Origin: Eriocheir sinensis
Taxonomy: Eukaryota; Arthropoda; Malacostraca; Decapoda; Varunidae
Assembly (NCBI RefSeq): GCF_024679095.1
Contig: NC_066528.1
Span: forward strand, 18,186,332 to 18,250,331
Reading direction: 5' to 3'
Length of the DNA stretch: 64,000 nucleotides
Shown here: piece after piece, positions 55,000 to 64,000 of the stretch
Position numbering within the stretch: the first letter of the stretch is position 1
Layout: every line of letters starts with the position of its first letter
Translations under genes and position numbers: made by a program
The notes under the pieces: generated by a model
The model's database searches: none
Seen by the model: the letters and a program-made list of their open reading frames with translations, nothing else
What the model was told of the DNA's origin: nothing

Positions 55000-55460
55000 T
55001 AAACAGCATATACCAGAGGGCAGAGAGATCTACCTATTGATGTGCTTGAAAAGAAAACGGATGGTATGCTAGAACTCAAGTGCAAGATCTTGTCTACCGA
55101 TCTTCCCAAAACGACGTGAACGCATAGGAAGGAGTAGATGGATGCTAAATAGTTGAAATGTGCTTATGGTTGAAGAATACTAGGCCCGTACCAAGAGTCG
55201 TAAAGGTTTAGCGACGAAGATCGAAGGGAAGGACGGTGCGTATCTATAGTCACTAGCATTTTTGGAACGAAGGTCTGCGGGAGAGACGAAGAGAGGGCAA
55301 GGTCTACCCCGTGTCTTCCCTCATACCTTCGCTAGTGTAAGCAGCATATACCAGAGAGGACTTTTGATACGCTAGAGAAGACAGCGAATAGTATGCTACA
55401 ACTCAAATGCAGGATCTTGTCTACCTATCTCCCCAAAGCGGCGTGAACGCATAGGAAGGA
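55000..55460. repeat. degenerate direct duplication
   Basis: AGCATATACCAGAG(G/A)G, GATGGTATGCTA/GAATAGTATGCTA, GATCTTGTCTACC and GGCGTGAACGCATAGGAAGG occur in the same order at about 54996-55135 and 55342-55465. Confidence 0.65.
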
Positions 55461-56254
55461 GTTAATGGCACTGTCGTTAATTTACATATTACAGGAGCGT
55501 TCCAAGGTTAGCTGCGTGGCTCTTCCCGAACAGGAGGATGATCTCACCTACAGGAAACACCCCCTCCTCCCCCTCCTTGCTCACACCATAGCCCCCTCTG
55601 CCACCCTCCCCCCTCCTGGCTCTCACCATATCCCCGTCTGCCAGCCTCACCCCTTCACCGCCCTGCACCCCCGTCCCTCGTCTGCACACATGGCCTCTGC
55701 AAGACTAATGTGCTTATCAGAGGTTTAAGTTGCGCCATTTTTAGCTGAGGCAGTGAAGGGTCTCCCATTCGCCCTCTGTCCCCAGTGGCTGTGTGAGGGT
55801 CCAGACACACGCAAAATAAAATAGAAAATAAATAAATGAATAAATAAGACAAAAAAAAAAAAACACTTACAAGACCCCTATGACAAAAAATGGACAAAAA
55901 AATCTGTTAAAGTGTAAAATAGAGCAAAACATCCACAGTCTTTTTGTTTTTGTTTGTTTTTGGACTTTCATGATTTTTTTTTGTCCTCCCAGCTATGTGA
56001 TGATGTAATTGGATAAAAACACACATTGGACCAGTGAATGAAATAAAACAGTAAAGAAAAGGAAAATACAGATTGGTCTAGAGTACAAAACAGTAAAAGA
56101 ACAACAACAACAAGTGGAGAAAAAAAAACACATTGAACCACTGAACACACACACACACACACACACCTCAAAACGCGTGGGATCTTCCTCAGGCGGGGTG
56201 GTAACGTTACCCTTTGCCCTCTAGCCTTTAACATATCGGCAGGACGTGAAGGAG

Positions 56255-56850
56255 ATTAAAGCCCGTATTCTTACACGTCTGAGGCTCCCATCACGACTCT
56301 TTCCTAAGGCCACAGAGAAGATTAACCGGGTTTTCATGGGTGATAGGACGGTATTCTCAGAGGCTTCCACCCCTCTCATCTACTATTTCCAAAGTCCAGA
56401 AAAGGAGATTAATCGGATTCTAATGAGTGTTTTTATATGTTCATGGTACAGAAGAAGGGTCAAACTACCACCAGGGCCATAAAGGTACCCCTGGAGATTC
56501 CTATAACTCCTAGGAAAGCCTTGTAAAATATGTGTGCTTGGCCGTCAAAATGTTTAAGAATACAACCCTTACACGTCTGAGGCTCCCATCACGACTCTTT
56601 CCTAAGGGTTTTCATGGGTGATAGGTCGGTATTGTCAGACGCCTCCGCCTCTCACATCAACCATTTCCAAAGGCCGAAAATGTGATCAGTCGAATTCTAA
56701 TGAGTGTTTTTTTAGGTTCATGGTATAGAAGAAGGGTCAAACTACCACCAGGGTCATAAAACTACTGGAAATGCCTCAAAACTCTTATGAAAGGGTTGTT
56801 AAATATGTGAGTTTGGGCTCAAAAATGTTTAAAACTATGGCCCATACTCT
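56255..56850. repeat. two GGGCCGTATT-type MITE copies and duplicated flank
   Basis: TCTTACACGTCTGAGGCTCC plus CATCACGACTCTTTCCTAAG occurs at 56270 and 56570; each is followed by a MITE with CAAACTACCACCAGGG(C/T)CATAA. Confidence 0.7.
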
Positions 56851-57204
56851 CGTTCAGGATGCAGACGTTGGGTAAAACTATCACTGGCAAGACGAAACTG
56901 CCCGTGAACATCCCAGGAACTTCCACGAGAGGCTTTTCAAACGGGCGAACTTACACTGGCCAAAGTTCACGAGCCTCCTCTGAAATAGCGAGGGTGGAGG
57001 TGAACTTGACGTCAGCACCGCACATAGCACACCTTAGCAGTTCCATCTTCGAGGAGGGCGTTATTAATAGCTCCTCGGCGCCGTAGGGACGAGGCATGCA
57101 GGGGGGGACACCGTGGCTTCGTGGGACGCTAAAGGGCATTACCATATGAGTGTGACGTGCGTGTGGTTGCGGCCTGGACGGGGCGGAAGGGAACTGAGCA
57201 TGTA

Positions 57205-57420
57205 TAGAGGGAGAGAGTGTAGGATGGGCGTGAGAAAAGTGTTCGTAGGAGAGAGAAAAGAGTGCTGGGTGAAGAAGAAAGGGATATAGGATGGGCGTGA
57301 GAAAAGTGTTCGTAGGAGAGAGAAAAGAGTGCTGGGTGAAGAAGAAAGGGATATAGGATGGGCGTGAGAAAAGTGTTCGTAGGAGAGAGAAAAAGAGAGC
57401 TAGGTGGAGAAGAAAAGGAA
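57205..57420. repeat. tandem repeat of about 70 bp, three copies
   Basis: ATAGGATGGGCGTGAGAAAA plus GTGTTCGTAGGAGAGAG and TGAAGAAGAAAGGG. Confidence 0.9.
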
Positions 57421-57421
57421 G

Positions 57422-57643
57422 GGTCGTATTTTAAAACATTTCGTCGCCCAAGTTCACATAGTTGACATGGGTTTCGTAGGAGCTGTAGGCCTTTCCAGGG
57501 GTAGTTTTATGACCCTGGTGGTAGTTTGACTCTTCTTCTGTGCCATGAACCTTAAAAAACACTCATGAAAACCCGATTGATCCCCTCTTTGACCTTTAGA
57601 AATAGTTGATGTGAGAAGCGATGGTGTCTTAAAATACGGCCCA
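57422..57643. mobile_element. GGGCCGTATT-type MITE, complete
   Basis: Starts GGTCGTATTTTAAAACATTT and ends GTGTCTTAAAATACGGCCC, an inverted pair. This copy best defines the family. Confidence 0.8.
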
Positions 57644-58217
57644 TAGGATGGGTGTAAGTGTTCGTAGGAGAGAGAAAGTGTTGGCTGAGGGACAAGAGAA
57701 AAGGAATGTAGAATGAACGTTGAGAAAGGAAGAGGCCGTAGGTGAGGGAGAAGAAAGGGGTATAGCAGTTGTAGTGCCTCGCAGTCTGATGAATATGAAG
57801 GCAAGATTATTAGTGTGTTATGAGAGTGGCAGAAGAAAAAGAGGACTAGGTGAGTTACAGGCCAGACTGAAGAAATGAAGGTGGAGGAAACGAGAAAGAA
57901 AATGGTGTGTTTAATGGGTCACTAGTCCACTATAGAGTGTTCGTACGAGAGGAGACTGTTGGACTTGGAAGAAAGGGATGTAAAAGAGGAGCATGTAGAA
58001 TAGGTATGATAAAAGAAGAGCCTGTAGAAAAGCTATAAAATGGGCGTTAGAATAGAAAACCTCGTAGGAAAGGAAAGAAAGAGACAATGAAAGAATGAGA
58101 GAGGGAGAAGAAGAAATAATGTGAAAAAAAGTATAGAGTAAGGAGAGAGAGAGAGAGAGAGGATGTTTAAGGGGATGGATGAGAGAGGAAAAAGTCTCAT
58201 GATAAGAAATACCAGCT

Positions 58218-58258
<41 letters not shown>

Positions 58259-58334
58259 GATGATGATAATAATAATAATAATAATAATGTTAATAGTGAT
58301 AAACGCAGAAAATATATTACAAATTGATCAACAG

Positions 58335-59098
58335 AAACAGTGTCGAGGTCCATTCAGTCGACCGGCCGCCGAGGTGCAGGTACAAGGGATTCCATGCAGG
58401 TCATCGAGAACAGCCTGTATGAACCCCTGCCCGGCCCCATGACCCCCGCCACCCGCCAGGAACAGCCAGGGACGGTGCAGGTCATCGAGAACAGCCTGTA
58501 TGAACCCCTGCCCGGCCCCGTGACCCCCGCCGCCCGCCAGGAACAGCCAGGGACGGTGCAGGTCATCGAGAACAGCCTGTATGAACCCCTGCCCGGCCCC
58601 ATGACCCCCGCCGCCCGCCAGGAACAGCCAGGGACAGTGCAGGTCATCGAGAACAGCCTCTATGAACCCCTGCCCGGCCCCATGACCCCCGCCGCCCGCC
58701 AGGAACAGCCAGGGACGGTGCAGGTCATCGAGAACAGCCTGTATGAACCCCTGCCCGGCCCCATGACCCCCGCCGCCCGCCAGGAACAGCCAGGGACAGT
58801 GCAGGTCATCGAGAACAGCCTGTATGAACCCCTGCCCGGCCCCGTGACCCCCGCCGCCCGCCAGGAACAGCCAGGGACAGTGCAGGTCATCGAGAACAGC
58901 CTGTATGAACCCCTGCCCGGCCCCGTGACCCCCGCCGCCCGCCAGGAACAGCCAGGGACAGTGCAGGTCATGGAGAACAGCCTGTATGAACCCCTGCCCA
59001 GCCCCATGACCCCCGCCGCCTACCAGGAACAGCCAGGGACAGTGCAGGTCATCGAGAACAGCCTGTATGAACCCCTGCCCGGCCGCGTGGGGCCGTGA
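58335..59098 (+). CDS. receptor copy 3 cytoplasmic tail exon: ten SLYEPL repeats
   Basis: The acceptor TTGATCAACAG ends at 58334. With the phase-1 donor of the upstream exon the frame opens as QTVSRSIQSTGRRGAGTRDS, then ten 27-residue (81-bp) units, VIENSLYEPLPG followed by PMTPAARQEQPGTVQ. It stops at 59096-59098 after GRVGP. Each unit holds SLYEPL, which fits the ITIM pattern (S/I/V/L)xYxx(L/V/I). It also fits a YxxL sorting signal, and N-S-L-Y is an NxxY. Units are nearly identical at the base level, so recent homogenisation is likely. An AATAAA at 60220-60225 may end the transcript. Confidence 0.75.
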
Positions 59099-60219
59099 CC
59101 TCCGCAGCCACCCAGGAACCGTAGCGCCAGAGATCACTTTGTGTCTTGTGTCTCGAGCGCCCTGGTTCGATTCCCGGCCGGGTTGTTGGAAAAAAATGAT
59201 GAGGCGTCGGTACACGGCTGTTGTCCCTGGCCCCAACAGTGGCTGGGTCGTGTTACAAGCAAAAGTTGATTCATCTTTTGACTAACTCACATGTTAGCTG
59301 TGCATATCATTCCAGCTTGATTTTGAATTAGTGTGAAGTATTGTTAATCACTGTGGATATGGGGATTGTTTAGATAAAGTACTGTTAATTAATGGTGCAG
59401 TATTTACTATTGAGAATTTATGCCCGTGGTCTCTCGGAGTTACGCGGCTGTGTGCGGAACAGTGACGGCATGACCAGCATCCTACCTGGCGATCACACAG
59501 AGGCGTCGCCATCGTTGATCTCCCCGAACTAAACTCCTACCACTGTTATTCCCCAGCGTGAGGTGAACTAAAGCAAGGCCTCGTGAGCGGAAGATGCAGG
59601 GAACACGTCCGTCCCAACTCCATCATTTGTATAGCTGTCTCCTCATCACGTCGCAGCCCCAACAAGAATACCTCGCCGGACGCTTCTCTGTGTCTGTAAC
59701 TCCTGCCAAGTGTCCTTATTCCTGGCCGGACCGTAGGCTGGGCGGCGAGGCAGAACCTGGGCAGATTAGAAGGTGAATTCACGCCTTCGCTTTTGATTGT
59801 TTTTGAGTCTATAGTTGTGGTTCACGTGTGGTTAGTTTGTATTTATCTTCCCTCAATGAGATCCCTGCATATGATTTTGATGTATGTACTCGTATGTTTA
59901 CAAATTATCATCAATCTGCAGTTAGGAATGAATATTATATGTAACTGATTCATTACTTTTAGTCCAGTAATAGTAGCAGCAGCAGTAACAGTGGTAGTAG
60001 TAGTAGTAGTAGTAGAAGTTTTTGTTGTTGCTGTTATTGTTGTTAATGCTGATGATGCCGTTGTGGTAATCACGCTTCATCGCCCTGTGTGTCACAATGG
60101 CCGGCCGGATACCTACATGTGTTCATAGTTGTCAGTCATTCTCAGACGCTACATTTGAGTTTGTCCAAAGTAAGAAGTGCTCAGCGGCAAGGATGGTGTT
60201 GCCCATAACGCTTGAAGGA

Positions 60220-60225
60220 AATAAA
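60220..60225 (+). promoter_or_regulatory. polyadenylation signal of receptor copy 3
   Basis: AATAAA in GCTTGAAGGAAATAAACTGA, followed by TTGTTGTCTTATTCAGTGT, which could be the downstream element. Confidence 0.65.
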
Positions 60226-60640
60226 CTGATGATTGAAATTTGTTGTCTTATTCAGTGTAGCCTTCACGCCTCCAACCCAGACTCCACACAAGACAAATCA
60301 GCAAAAGCCTTATCAGGGAGTATGGCGTGGCATTTTAAGATAGCAAAATGCGCTCCTTATGTTCTTATGTATATTGTTTTTTCTTCCATTTTCTCCCCCC
60401 ATGAACTTCTCTTCCTCATTTTTTCTTCCTTTATTCTTTATACTCTTCCCATCATCCTCACCTCTGTCCTCCCCCTCCTCCTCTTACTCTTTCTTCTTCT
60501 TCCTTTGATCCTTATCCATCTCTTCTTCCTCGTTTTCGTCCTTCTACTTAATTTTCCTCCTGTAACTATACTCATTTATCTCTCTTCATCATTCTTGTCG
60601 TCTTCCTCTTGCTCCATTTTTTCTCTTTTTTGACACTATT

Positions 60641-61250
60641 TCCTTTCTTCTTTTCTCCTTATTTTTTGTCTATATCCTCATACTTATTTTTTTCTTCTTT
60701 CCGACACGTACTCATTTCTCCCTTTCTTCCTCCTCCATTCTTTGGGGGGGATTCTGGGGCTGCCCTGTGTAGGCCACTCGGCCTCTTCCAGCCTCCCTGT
60801 GTTTCCATGTTCTTATGTTCTTATGTAATGAAGTCATTTTCCCCCACAGCTTAGGTTACCAGTAGTGTAAGTTAAGGGTAGTAATTTCCTCTTATTTCTC
60901 TCTTTACTGTAAAATTTCCATGTCCCATTCTTCCTTAAAGGTACATGGTGTTCTCTTCTAACTATTTCCTGCCGGCACGTTGGCGGAGGGAGAGGTGGGT
61001 GGGGAGGAGCCTTCATCTATTCTGTCCTGTTCTACCACACGTAGATTACTAGCAGTAGCGGTAGTAAACAGACACCCTCGCCATAGACCGATAGGTCTTC
61101 TGGTGTCTGTTCTTCCTATTTATTCCTATGTATTCCAACTCTAACTCCTTCTCGCTGCTCCTCCTCCTCCTTTTAATTTAACAAAACACAAAATCCTAAA
61201 ACCATGCGTAGCTGCTTCAACGAGTATGATATAATATGACAGTGGCACGC
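60641..61250. other. no gene seen
   Basis: Pyrimidine-rich to 60740, then unique-looking sequence up to the leader of receptor copy 4. Confidence 0.5.
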
Positions 61251-61371
61251 GCACCACCATATTCTTTTGTCACCAATAACCGGAAACCTCACCCTCTTTC
61301 TTATCCGGAAAGCGAGCACGATTGTCTCTCCGTATGTCTTTCCATGTAGTACTCACAGCCACGCACTGGTG

Positions 61372-62462
61372 ATGGCGGGACGCGTGGCTGTGGTTGTCCT
61401 GCTCGTTGTGGTCTTCGTGGGCGCCCTCTGCTTCTCCTCCGCCAAGGACTGCTTCGACCCTGACGTAGTCGTGAAGGAGGGAGAAGAAAAAATAATCTAT
61501 CAGAAGAATGAAACGCAACCACGAAACGCCACGTCGATATCGTTGTATGTGAAGCCGGGAGATGACTTTGAGCAAGTCTGCATCAAGGTAGAAGACGAAA
61601 CGCTTAAAGAAAAAGCTGAGGAATGTCTTTCTGTCGCAGAATGTAACTTGAACAGTACCACGTGGAATCTATTGGAAGTGGGAGCAGAAGTTGTAAAAGA
61701 TGATTGTTCCGGAAAACACTGCAGGGTCAAATTCAATCTGACAGGCGACGGTTGTAGCAAGATGGAAAAGACACTTTACAGGTCGGAGAACATTACACGC
61801 CTGACGGTTTTTGCTGATGACGCCTCCAAATGGCTACTCAACGGCCCACCAGACCCATGCCCTGACACCACCACGGAGAACCCTTCCTCTGGCTGGCCGT
61901 CCACATCTAACACCACCACGGGGAACCCTTCCTCTGGCTCGCCGTCCACAACTGTACTGACTGTGATAATTGTGGTGATACTGGCGGCGGCGGTGGTAGG
62001 TGTGATCATCTGGAAGCGGCAGCGGAAACTCTCGGGCCCACGTTAGTGTTTTCTGGTGTGTGTGTGTTTACGAGAGAGAGAGAGAGAGAGAGAGATGATG
62101 ATGATGATGATGATAATAATGATAATGGTGATAAACAAAAAAAAATATATATTATAAGTTGATCAACAGAAAGAGTGTTGAGGTCCATTCAGTTGACCAG
62201 CCGCCGAGATACAGACACAGGATATTCTGGGCAGGTCGTCGAGAACAGCCTGTATGAACCCCTGCCCGGCCCCGTGACCCCCGCCGCCCGCCAGGAACAG
62301 CCAGGGACGGTGCAGGTCATCGAGAACAGCCTGTATGAACCCCTGCCCGGCCGCGTGACCCCCGCCGCCCGCCAGGAACAGCCAGGGACGGTGCAGGTCA
62401 TCGAGAACAGCCTGTATGAACCCCTGCCCTGCCGCGTGACCCCCGCCGCCACCCAGCATTAA
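61372..62462 (+). CDS. receptor-like gene copy 4, two exons, 320 aa
   Basis: Exon 1 is 61372-62041, exon 2 is 62170-62462, with the donor CAC|gttagtg, an intron of 128 bases holding (GT)n, (GA)n and (GAT)n, and the acceptor CAACAG. Phase 1 joins exactly. Residues 1-20 are the signal peptide (MAGRVAVVVLLVVVFVGALC), then KDCFDPDVVVKEGEEK. The ectodomain has ISLYVKPGDDFEQVC, KVEDET, a C-V-A-E-C pair, LNSTTWNLLEV, RVKFNLTGDGC, ITRLTV and SKWLLNGPPDPC. The stalk repeats TTTENPSSGWPSTSN. The membrane helix is about residues 195-213 (VLTVIIVVILAAAVVGVII) with WKRQRK after it. The tail has three 27-residue units with ENSLYEPLP. I choose the ATG at 61372 because the signal peptide starts there. AATAAA lies at 62866-62871. 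This is the most complete family member in the window. Confidence 0.85.
62170..62462 (+). CDS. receptor copy 4 cytoplasmic tail exon: three SLYEPL repeats
   Basis: Opens VLRSIQLTSRRDTDTGYSGQ and has the motif at three places, 27 residues apart. The end differs from copies 1 and 3 (TPAATQH and stop), because the last unit runs on past the point where the others gain a stop. Confidence 0.85.
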
Positions 62463-62549
62463 CGAACAGAATTGGGGCTAATGAACTCCAAGCTATGGAG
62501 CCCTCCATGATTATGTGTCGGGAAAATAAACATGGGTGGAGGTATCATT

Positions 62550-62700
62550 TATGTAGTAGTAATAGTAGTAATAGAAGTAGTAGTAGTAGTAGTAGTAAAA
62601 GTAGTAGTAGTAGTAGTGGTAGTAGTAGTAGTAGTAGTAATAGTGATAGTAGTAGCTGTAGTAGTAGTAATAGTAGTAGTAGTAGTAGCATAAGTTGTTG
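62550..62700. repeat. (TAG)n microsatellite in the receptor 3' region
   Basis: A long imperfect AGTAGT run, present also in the 3' regions of copies 1, 2 and 3. Confidence 0.95.
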
Positions 62701-62865
62701 TTGTTAATGCTGATGATGTCGTTGTGGCAATCACGATTCATCGCCCTGTGTGTCACAATGGCCGGCCGGATACATCTGTTCATAGTTGTCAGTTCAGAGT
62801 TTGTCCAAAATAAACGTAAGAAGTGCTCAGCGGCAAGGATGGTGCTGCCCTTAACGCTTGAAGGA

Positions 62866-62871
62866 AATAAA
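62866..62871 (+). promoter_or_regulatory. polyadenylation signal of receptor copy 4
   Basis: AATAAA inside GCTTGAAGGAAATAAACTGA. The same context is kept in copies 1 and 3. Confidence 0.7.
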
Positions 62872-63247
62872 CTGATGATTTAAGTCTGTTGTCTTATTCA
62901 GTGTAGCCTTCTCGCCTCCAGCCCAGACTCCACGCACAGCCGCCCCTTCCCCCGCAGCAGACCCAGCCTTGACCCAGCCCAGGGGAGGGGACCAAGGCGC
63001 CTCTCCACCTGGAACTGACCTTTCCTCTGGCCTGTCGCTCTTGTTTCCTTCCTCGGAGCAGCGTCCAGCGGGCTTCTTTGTTACTTTTTTTTATTACAGC
63101 CCTTTGACCAGACTCCCTTGCTGTAAAAATCAAAATCTCATCAGTGCGGGGCGTTAGTGAACTCCCCTTGACGAGAGATCTCAAATACTCTTTAATCGTA
63201 TCTCTGGAACGGCCTCCTGAATCAGTATTCCTAAGTCACCCCTCCAC

Positions 63248-63448
63248 CAGCGTTACCATATTATCGTACTCAAAACATCGCATTCATCAGTTCCAGGGCC
63301 CAAAACTTTCGTAGCCACACACATAATTCTAGGTGAAGTTATCGTTAAAAGCGTTACTTGTTGGTGTTTTTTTTTTCCTATAGCTGCGAGTCAAAAACCT
63401 AAAAATACGATGTGCTGAGTGGCTGAGTACGATAATTTGGTAACGCTG
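63248..63448. mobile_element. hAT-type MITE, 201 bp
   Basis: CAGCGTTACCATATTATCGT to ACGATAATTTGGTAACGCTG. Flanks CCCTCCAC and CTCTCCAC agree at seven of eight bases, consistent with an aged 8-bp duplication. Confidence 0.9.
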
Positions 63449-63519
63449 CTCTCCACCCGAAATTGACCTCTCTTCTATGCTCTCGTTCTTGTTTCTTTCG
63501 TAGGAGCAGCGTCGAGCGA

Positions 63520-63520
63520 G

Positions 63521-63562
<42 letters not shown>

Positions 63563-63730
63563 GCTACGGAAGAAGGGTCAAACTACCACCAGTGTCATAA
63601 AACTACCCCTGGAAATGCTCGAAACTCCTATGAAAGCCTCTTCGAAATGCACAGAATGAGTGTTTTTTTTAGGTTCATGCTACAGAAGGGTCATAAAACT
63701 ACCCAATGCTCAAAACTCCAATGAAAGTTT
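63520..63730. repeat. (CT)n followed by GGGCCGTATT-type MITE fragments
   Basis: (CT)n 63523-63560, then GGAAGAAGGGTCAAACTACC and GTTCATGCTACAGAAGGGTC. Confidence 0.8.
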
Positions 63731-63909
63731 GAACATATATATATTCTCACAATATCACAAACATTATTACATTGACACCCTCCCGCCGCGGCCTGGCACC
63801 CTCGGCGTCCCTGCTATTGCGTCATTTGTTCCTCTCTTTGCTCTGAAGGAAATCTGGGACCATGTGGAAAACGTTCTTAATTGTTTTTGTTTTGATTCGT
63901 TTTTCCTCA

Positions 63910-64000
63910 TTTTCTTCTTCCTCGTCATTCTTCTTCTTCTTCTTCTTCTTCTTCTTCTTCTTCTTCTTCTTCTTCTTCTTCGAGAGAGAGAGAGAGAGAG
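63910..64000. repeat. (TTC)n and (GA)n microsatellite at the window edge
   Basis: TTCTTC from about 63916 to 63981, then GAGAGA to the end. Confidence 0.95.

Larger units (their letters stand above)
51428..58334 (+). other. putative 6.9-kb intron of receptor copy 3
   Basis: In copies 1 and 4 the same intron is about 130 to 145 bases and consists of a microsatellite, (GA)n and (GATGAT)n/(AAT)n, then the acceptor. Here (GA)n occurs both at 51449 and at 58225, with the rest between. So a block of about 6.7 kb has been gained within the (GA)n tract. No gene is visible in it. Confidence 0.55.
58300..60640 (+). repeat. right arm of the inverted segmental duplication
   Basis: Partner of 20680-22260. 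Order is tail exon, 3' region, CTGGGCGGCGAGGCAG, (TAG)n, GGCCGGCCGGATACCTACAT, AATAAA, AAGATAGCAAAATGCGCTCC and a pyrimidine-rich end. Insertion of a SINE-like piece near 59110 and of 59240-59540 distinguishes it. Confidence 0.85.

Noticed and set aside
55465..55728. Pro-rich 87-aa frame
   Set aside because: No splice sites, motif or repeat elsewhere; composition follows a local C-rich stretch.
56859..57086. 75-aa frame MQTLGKTITGKTKLPVNIPG
   Set aside because: Overlaps degraded MITE text (AACTATCACTGGCAAG resembles the CTACCACCAGGG block) and has no other support.
58354..59236. Minus-strand frames with repeated AGGGGHGAGQGFIQAVLDDL
   Set aside because: Antisense shadow of the receptor tail exon; the plus strand has matching splice phase and the tyrosine motif.

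Overview
This is a eukaryotic, intron-bearing, very repeat-rich window. The plus strand carries CCTAA runs (TTAGG on the other strand, the arthropod telomere motif), dense dinucleotide and purine/pyrimidine microsatellites, tRNA-derived SINEs, decayed LINEs and many short TTAA- or 8-bp-TSD DNA transposons. Together these point to an arthropod with an expanded genome, most likely a decapod crustacean. That is inference; no single gene fixes the species.

Layout. (1) 0.1-10.7 kb, minus strand: a split gene for a mitochondrial FAST-kinase-family protein (FASTKD1-like), read here in nine exons ending in a RAP domain. Its introns hold LINE-derived tandem arrays and a 2.4-kb satellite with telomere-like motifs. 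(2) 10.8-14.1 kb: transposon debris (LINE zinc knuckle, TTAA MITEs, SINEs). (3) 14.2-16.2 kb, plus strand: a three-exon gene for an unrecognised Cys-rich, basic protein of about 516 aa, which ends inside an antisense LINE-derived array. (4) 16.2-21 kb: satellites, microsatellites and nested MITEs. (5) 21-29.5 kb and 50.7-62.9 kb: a family of four related single-pass membrane-receptor-like genes. Copy 1 is on the minus strand and broken by a Harbinger transposon. Copies 2, 3 and 4 are on the plus strand. (6) 29.5-50.5 kb: mostly repeats (TTAA MITEs, SINEs, solo LTRs, LINE pieces), with a duplicated RAP exon at 34.5 kb and an isolated first-exon candidate at 42.3 kb.

The receptor family is the most interesting content. 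One exon encodes signal peptide, a Cys-containing ectodomain of unrecognised family, a Thr/Ser/Pro stalk, a transmembrane helix and a basic stop-transfer. It ends at a phase-1 donor. A second exon begins after a conserved acceptor and encodes a cytoplasmic tail of 27-residue repeats, each with the tyrosine motif SLYEPL. This matches the ITIM pattern (S/I/V/L)xYxx(L/V/I). The tail has 3 motifs in copy 4, 4 in copy 1 and 10 in copy 3. Copy 2 has an early stop just after its membrane helix and a decayed tail exon, so it would be tailless. A paired set of long-tailed and tailless membrane proteins suggests a signalling receptor cluster, possibly immune, but ligand and function are unknown.

Coordinates of splice sites, target-site duplications and codon comparisons were read by eye; nothing was computed or searched. 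Minor repeats are grouped where individual boundaries are vague.
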